From: BM520 sp964594665
GTDB lineage: Bacteria; Bacteroidota; Bacteroidia; Bacteroidales; BM520
Length of the DNA: 25,654 nt
NCBI GenBank assembly: GCA_964594665.1
Contig: CAZQNY010000037.1
Span: 1-25,654, forward strand
Reading direction: 5' to 3'
The notes below the pieces were generated by a model. That model was not told the origin of the DNA and did no database searches. It worked only from the letters and a program-made list of their open reading frames with translations. Of this stretch, positions 23,212-25,654 are shown one piece after another (position 1 is the stretch's first letter; each line of letters opens with the position of its first letter). Position numbers and translations under genes: made by a program.

Positions 23212-24491
23212 TGAAACGTGTACTTATAATCACCTATTACTGGCCACCCAGCGGAGGTGCAGGAGTGCAGCGCTGGTTGAAGTTCAGCAAGTATCTGCCT
23301 TCAAATGGATGGCAGCCGGTGGTTTATACACCCTCAAACCCGGAAGCTCCCGCCATCGATGATACCCTTGGAAAGGATATCCCGGCGGAATGTGAGGTTA
23401 TTACCCAACCTATATCGGAACCATATAGCTTTTATAAGCGGTTTACCGGCCGAGGGAAAGATGAAAAAGTGAATGCAGGATTTCTGGATGAGGGCCGCAA
23501 GCCAGGGCTGAAGGATAAAATTGCGGTATGGATCCGTGGTAACCTTTTTATTCCTGATGCACGAAGGTTCTGGATACGCCCTTCGGTCAAATATCTTTCT
23601 TATTATCTGAAAGCTCATCCTGTAGATGTTATTGTGTCCACAGGACCGCCGCACAGCATGCATCTCATTGGTCTCGGGCTTAAAAAAAAGTTGAATATCC
23701 CCTGGGTAGCGGATTTTCGTGACCCGTGGACAGGCATAGATTTTTACAACCAGCTGCGTTTAACACGGTATGCCGACCGCAGGCATCACCGTATGGAACG
23801 TAAGGTATTACAAAGCGCCGACAGAGTGGTTACGATCGGGTGGGAGAGTGCCCGCCAGCTGGAAACTCTTGGTGGCAGAAGCGTTGATGTGATCACAAAT
23901 GGTTATGATCCGGATGATATCAGTGATAGCGGAGTGGCAGTAGACAAGGATCCAGGCAAGTTTGTGATACGGCATGTCGGGGCCATGAACAGCGACAGGA
24001 ACCATGAGAATTTCTGGCAGGCAATAAAGCACCTGAAGGATGATGGGTCTTTTTCGAAGGAGCTTTCTGTGGAGCTTATCGGGAAAAATGACGCTGCTGT
24101 GCGGGAGTCGGTGGAGCGTAACGGCTTAATGGATATTGTCAGTTTTGTGCCGTATGTGCCGCATGAGGAGATAGGAGGACTTTTACGCTCTGCTGATTTG
24201 TTGTATTTGCCGGTGAATAATACGCCCAATGCAAAGGCGATACTTACGGGAAAGTTGTTTGAATATATTGCCAGTGGAACTCCTGTGCTGGGCATCGGCC
24301 CAAAGGATGGCGATGCAGCAAGGGTGTTGAAGGATACTCAATCAGGAGTGATGGTAGGTTTTGAGGATGAGGTGGAGATAAGAGATTTTTATGATATTCA
24401 TCTTTCGAAGAAAACAAATACTTTATTATTATCTTTTTCTCGCTATTATTTATGTAAAGCATTGATAAACCTGTTGGTTGAATTGGAGTAA
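23211..24491 (+). CDS. Glycosyltransferase, family 4-like
   Basis: A 426-residue GT-B-fold sugar transferase, probably for a surface glycan. The N-terminus RVLIITYYWPPSGGAGVQRW is the acceptor-side glycine-rich loop; VSTGPPHSMHLIGLGLKKK and WVADFRDPWTG follow; the donor side shows VIRHVGAMNSDRNHENFW, LSVELIGKND, FVPYVPHEEIGGLL and the sugar-nucleotide EKxE-like segment AKAILTGKLFEYIASGTPVLG. Its ATG overlaps the YfhO stop by one base, so both are cotranslated. The last 37 or so codons (from about 24380) are much more A+T-rich than the rest, although the reading frame stays open and ends with a plausible helix (SRYYLCKALINLLVELE). The tail may have been replaced by recombination. Donor and acceptor are not known. 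Confidence 0.87.
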   Translation: MKRVLIITYYWPPSGGAGVQRWLKFSKYLPSNGWQPVVYTPSNPEAPAIDDTLGKDIPAECEVITQPISEPYSFYKRFTGRGKDEKVNAGFLDEGRKPGLKDKIAVWIRGNLFIPDARRFWIRPSVKYLSYYLKAHPVDVIVSTGPPHSMHLIGLGLKKKLNIPWVADFRDPWTGIDFYNQLRLTRYADRRHHRMERKVLQSADRVVTIGWESARQLETLGGRSVDVITNGYDPDDISDSGVAVDKDPGKFVIRHVGAMNSDRNHENFWQAIKHLKDDGSFSKELSVELIGKNDAAVRESVERNGLMDIVSFVPYVPHEEIGGLLRSADLLYLPVNNTPNAKAILTGKLFEYIASGTPVLGIGPKDGDAARVLKDTQSGVMVGFEDEVEIRDFYDIHLSKKTNTLLLSFSRYYLCKALINLLVELE

Positions 24492-24509
24492 AAATGCAAT
24501 AGTACTAAT

Positions 24510-25654
24510 ATGAAAGTAGGTGTAATAGTTGATAATGATTTTTTTCATGATATCCGTGTAAGAAGGGAAGTAGAGTTACTGCGGGATAACGGGTTTCATG
24601 TATATGTTTTATGTGTTTGCTTTCAAAGAGAAAAAACTGAAGATATTGATGACGTTGTTATTGATTGTATCTATCTTCCAAGACGGATTAAAGATGGATT
24701 ATTTTTTTTATTAAACAGCTTTCCATTGTATAATGTTGTCTGGGCCAGACATGTGTCAGGGTTTATAAAAAGGCATAATTTACAACTAATACATACGCAT
24801 GATTTATATATGTCAAGGCCTGTTTTTCAAGGAATAAAACGAAGTAATAAGAACGTTCCCTTTATTTTAGACCTTCATGAGAATTACCCTGTGGCAATTA
24901 CTTCTTATAACTGGACAAAGGGATTTTTTAGGAAAATGTTGGTAAGGCCTTTTCGGTGGAAAATTAAGGAAAAGAAGTATCTTCAATATCCTGACAGAAT
25001 CATTGTTTTATCGGAGCAATTTAAGTCTGTATTGCTAGAGAGATATGATTTTTTAATGCCAAAGAATATTGCAGTATTTCCTAATGTAATAGATTTTCGG
25101 AAGTTTGAATCGTTTAAAGTTGAATATCAAGCACAACAATGTGATATAGTGACCTTCTTTTATTTTGGTGCAGTTGCTGAAAGACGTGGTATTTTTACTA
25201 CATTAAAGGTGTTTGAGAATGTTTTTAAATCTAATAAAAATGTTCGTTTATTAATAGTAGGGCCAGTTGATAAAGCAGATAGGAATGAGTTTTCAAAAAT
25301 GATAAAGGATCCTAAAATTAGTGATGCTGTTGAGTATATTCCATGGATTGATGTTTCTGAGTTAGTTAGATACTTGAGTGAAATTGATGTATGCTTATCA
25401 CCGTTGGTTAAGAATGCTCAGCATGAGTCAGGTGTTGCAAATAAAATATATCAGTATATGTTTGGAAGGAAACCAATAATTGTTTCGAACTGCGAACCCC
25501 AAATGCAATTAATCCACAATGCAAATTGTGGATTATCGTATTCCTCAGCTGAGGAATATCAGAAATGTATGGAAATACTCGCAAAGGATAAGGGGCTTCG
25601 TGAAGAAATGGGAAATAATGGTTTTCGTGTGTTTCATGGTTTGCTTCTCCGCGA
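24510..25654 (+). CDS. Glycosyltransferase, family 4-like (partial, runs off the window)
   Basis: The first 381 codons of a GT-B-fold glycosyltransferase, from ATG 24510 (MKVGVIVDNDFFHDIRVRRE). Seen in order: DIRVRREVELLRDNGFHVYV, LIHTHDLYMSRP, FILDLHENYP, a second-domain start with IVLSEQFKS and VFPNVIDFRKF, then FFYFGAVAERRGIFTTLKVF, LLIVGPVDKAD and the donor-site region ESGVANKIYQYMFGRKPIIV. The visible part is nearly full length for the family, so only the end is missing. It lies 18 bases after the previous glycosyltransferase. Its composition is clearly A+T-rich (for example 16 G/C in bases 24601-24660) and it uses many AGA, TTA and ATA codons, unlike genes to its left, which suggests a different origin. 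Probably part of a surface-polysaccharide locus continuing to the right. Confidence 0.87.
   Translation, partial: MKVGVIVDNDFFHDIRVRREVELLRDNGFHVYVLCVCFQREKTEDIDDVVIDCIYLPRRIKDGLFFLLNSFPLYNVVWARHVSGFIKRHNLQLIHTHDLYMSRPVFQGIKRSNKNVPFILDLHENYPVAITSYNWTKGFFRKMLVRPFRWKIKEKKYLQYPDRIIVLSEQFKSVLLERYDFLMPKNIAVFPNVIDFRKFESFKVEYQAQQCDIVTFFYFGAVAERRGIFTTLKVFENVFKSNKNVRLLIVGPVDKADRNEFSKMIKDPKISDAVEYIPWIDVSELVRYLSEIDVCLSPLVKNAQHESGVANKIYQYMFGRKPIIVSNCEPQMQLIHNANCGLSYSSAEEYQKCMEILAKDKGLREEMGNNGFRVFHGLLLR

Noticed and set aside
23903..24295. 130-codon open frame on the minus strand inside the GT4 gene
   Set aside because: It is serine/proline-rich shadow coding opposite a gene with clear glycosyltransferase motifs.
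25600..25654. Frameshift or damaged end in the last glycosyltransferase
   Set aside because: The final residues look less typical of the family, but the window stops here and the frame is open, so damage cannot be told from normal variation.

Overview
The window looks like chromosomal DNA of a member of the Bacteroidota, probably a Bacteroidales/Marinilabiliales-type organism. The evidence is gene content and signals: the gene order folP-cdaA next to DUF1599, DoxX/MauE and tpiA; a DUF4834 gene beside a YfhO gene; the phylum's form of the E1 dehydrogenase; promoters of the TTTG...TAnnTTTG type (best example before rpmH); and genes that start without clear Shine-Dalgarno sites. No plasmid, phage, insertion sequence, CRISPR, rRNA or tRNA signal was seen. 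Coding density is very high: no gap between genes exceeds about 160 bases, so there is no long empty stretch.

Layout. Bases 1-3182 (minus strand) form a row dapD -> GT9 heptosyltransferase-like gene -> tsaC -> 2-oxoacid dehydrogenase E1 (cut by the window edge), covering lysine/peptidoglycan precursor supply, cell-surface sugar transfer, tRNA modification and oxo-acid oxidation. A divergent promoter region (3183-3337) with an unusual two-part inverted repeat separates it from a plus-strand row at 3338-7465: ruvX, def, a TPR lipoprotein, a GT2 polyprenyl-phosphate sugar transferase and a multi-membrane GT-C/TPR protein. The last two overlap and may form a lipid-linked glycosylation pair. A minus-strand pair follows, folP -> cdaA (folate synthesis and c-di-AMP synthesis), meeting the previous row tail to tail.

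From 9242 everything runs on the plus strand: DUF1599, DoxX/MauE-thioredoxin-like membrane protein, tpiA, prmA, a 1504-residue exported protein of unknown function, then dnaN, pepD and rpmH. dnaN, pepD and rpmH are each followed by a clear intrinsic terminator. rpmH is a stand-alone unit with its own promoter and two terminators. After it come DUF4834, a YfhO-like membrane protein and two glycosyltransferases, the second cut by the window edge. Base composition drops sharply to A+T-rich at about 24380, inside the 3' end of the first glycosyltransferase gene, which suggests entry into a variable surface-polysaccharide locus.

Most genes are housekeeping. The parts least explained by known biology are the giant exported protein (12729-17243), the DUF1599/DoxX pair between folP-cdaA and tpiA, the GT2/GT-C pair, and the structured leader of dapD. 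No clearly new defence or mobile system was found. All functional names come from motif recognition by eye; no database search was run.
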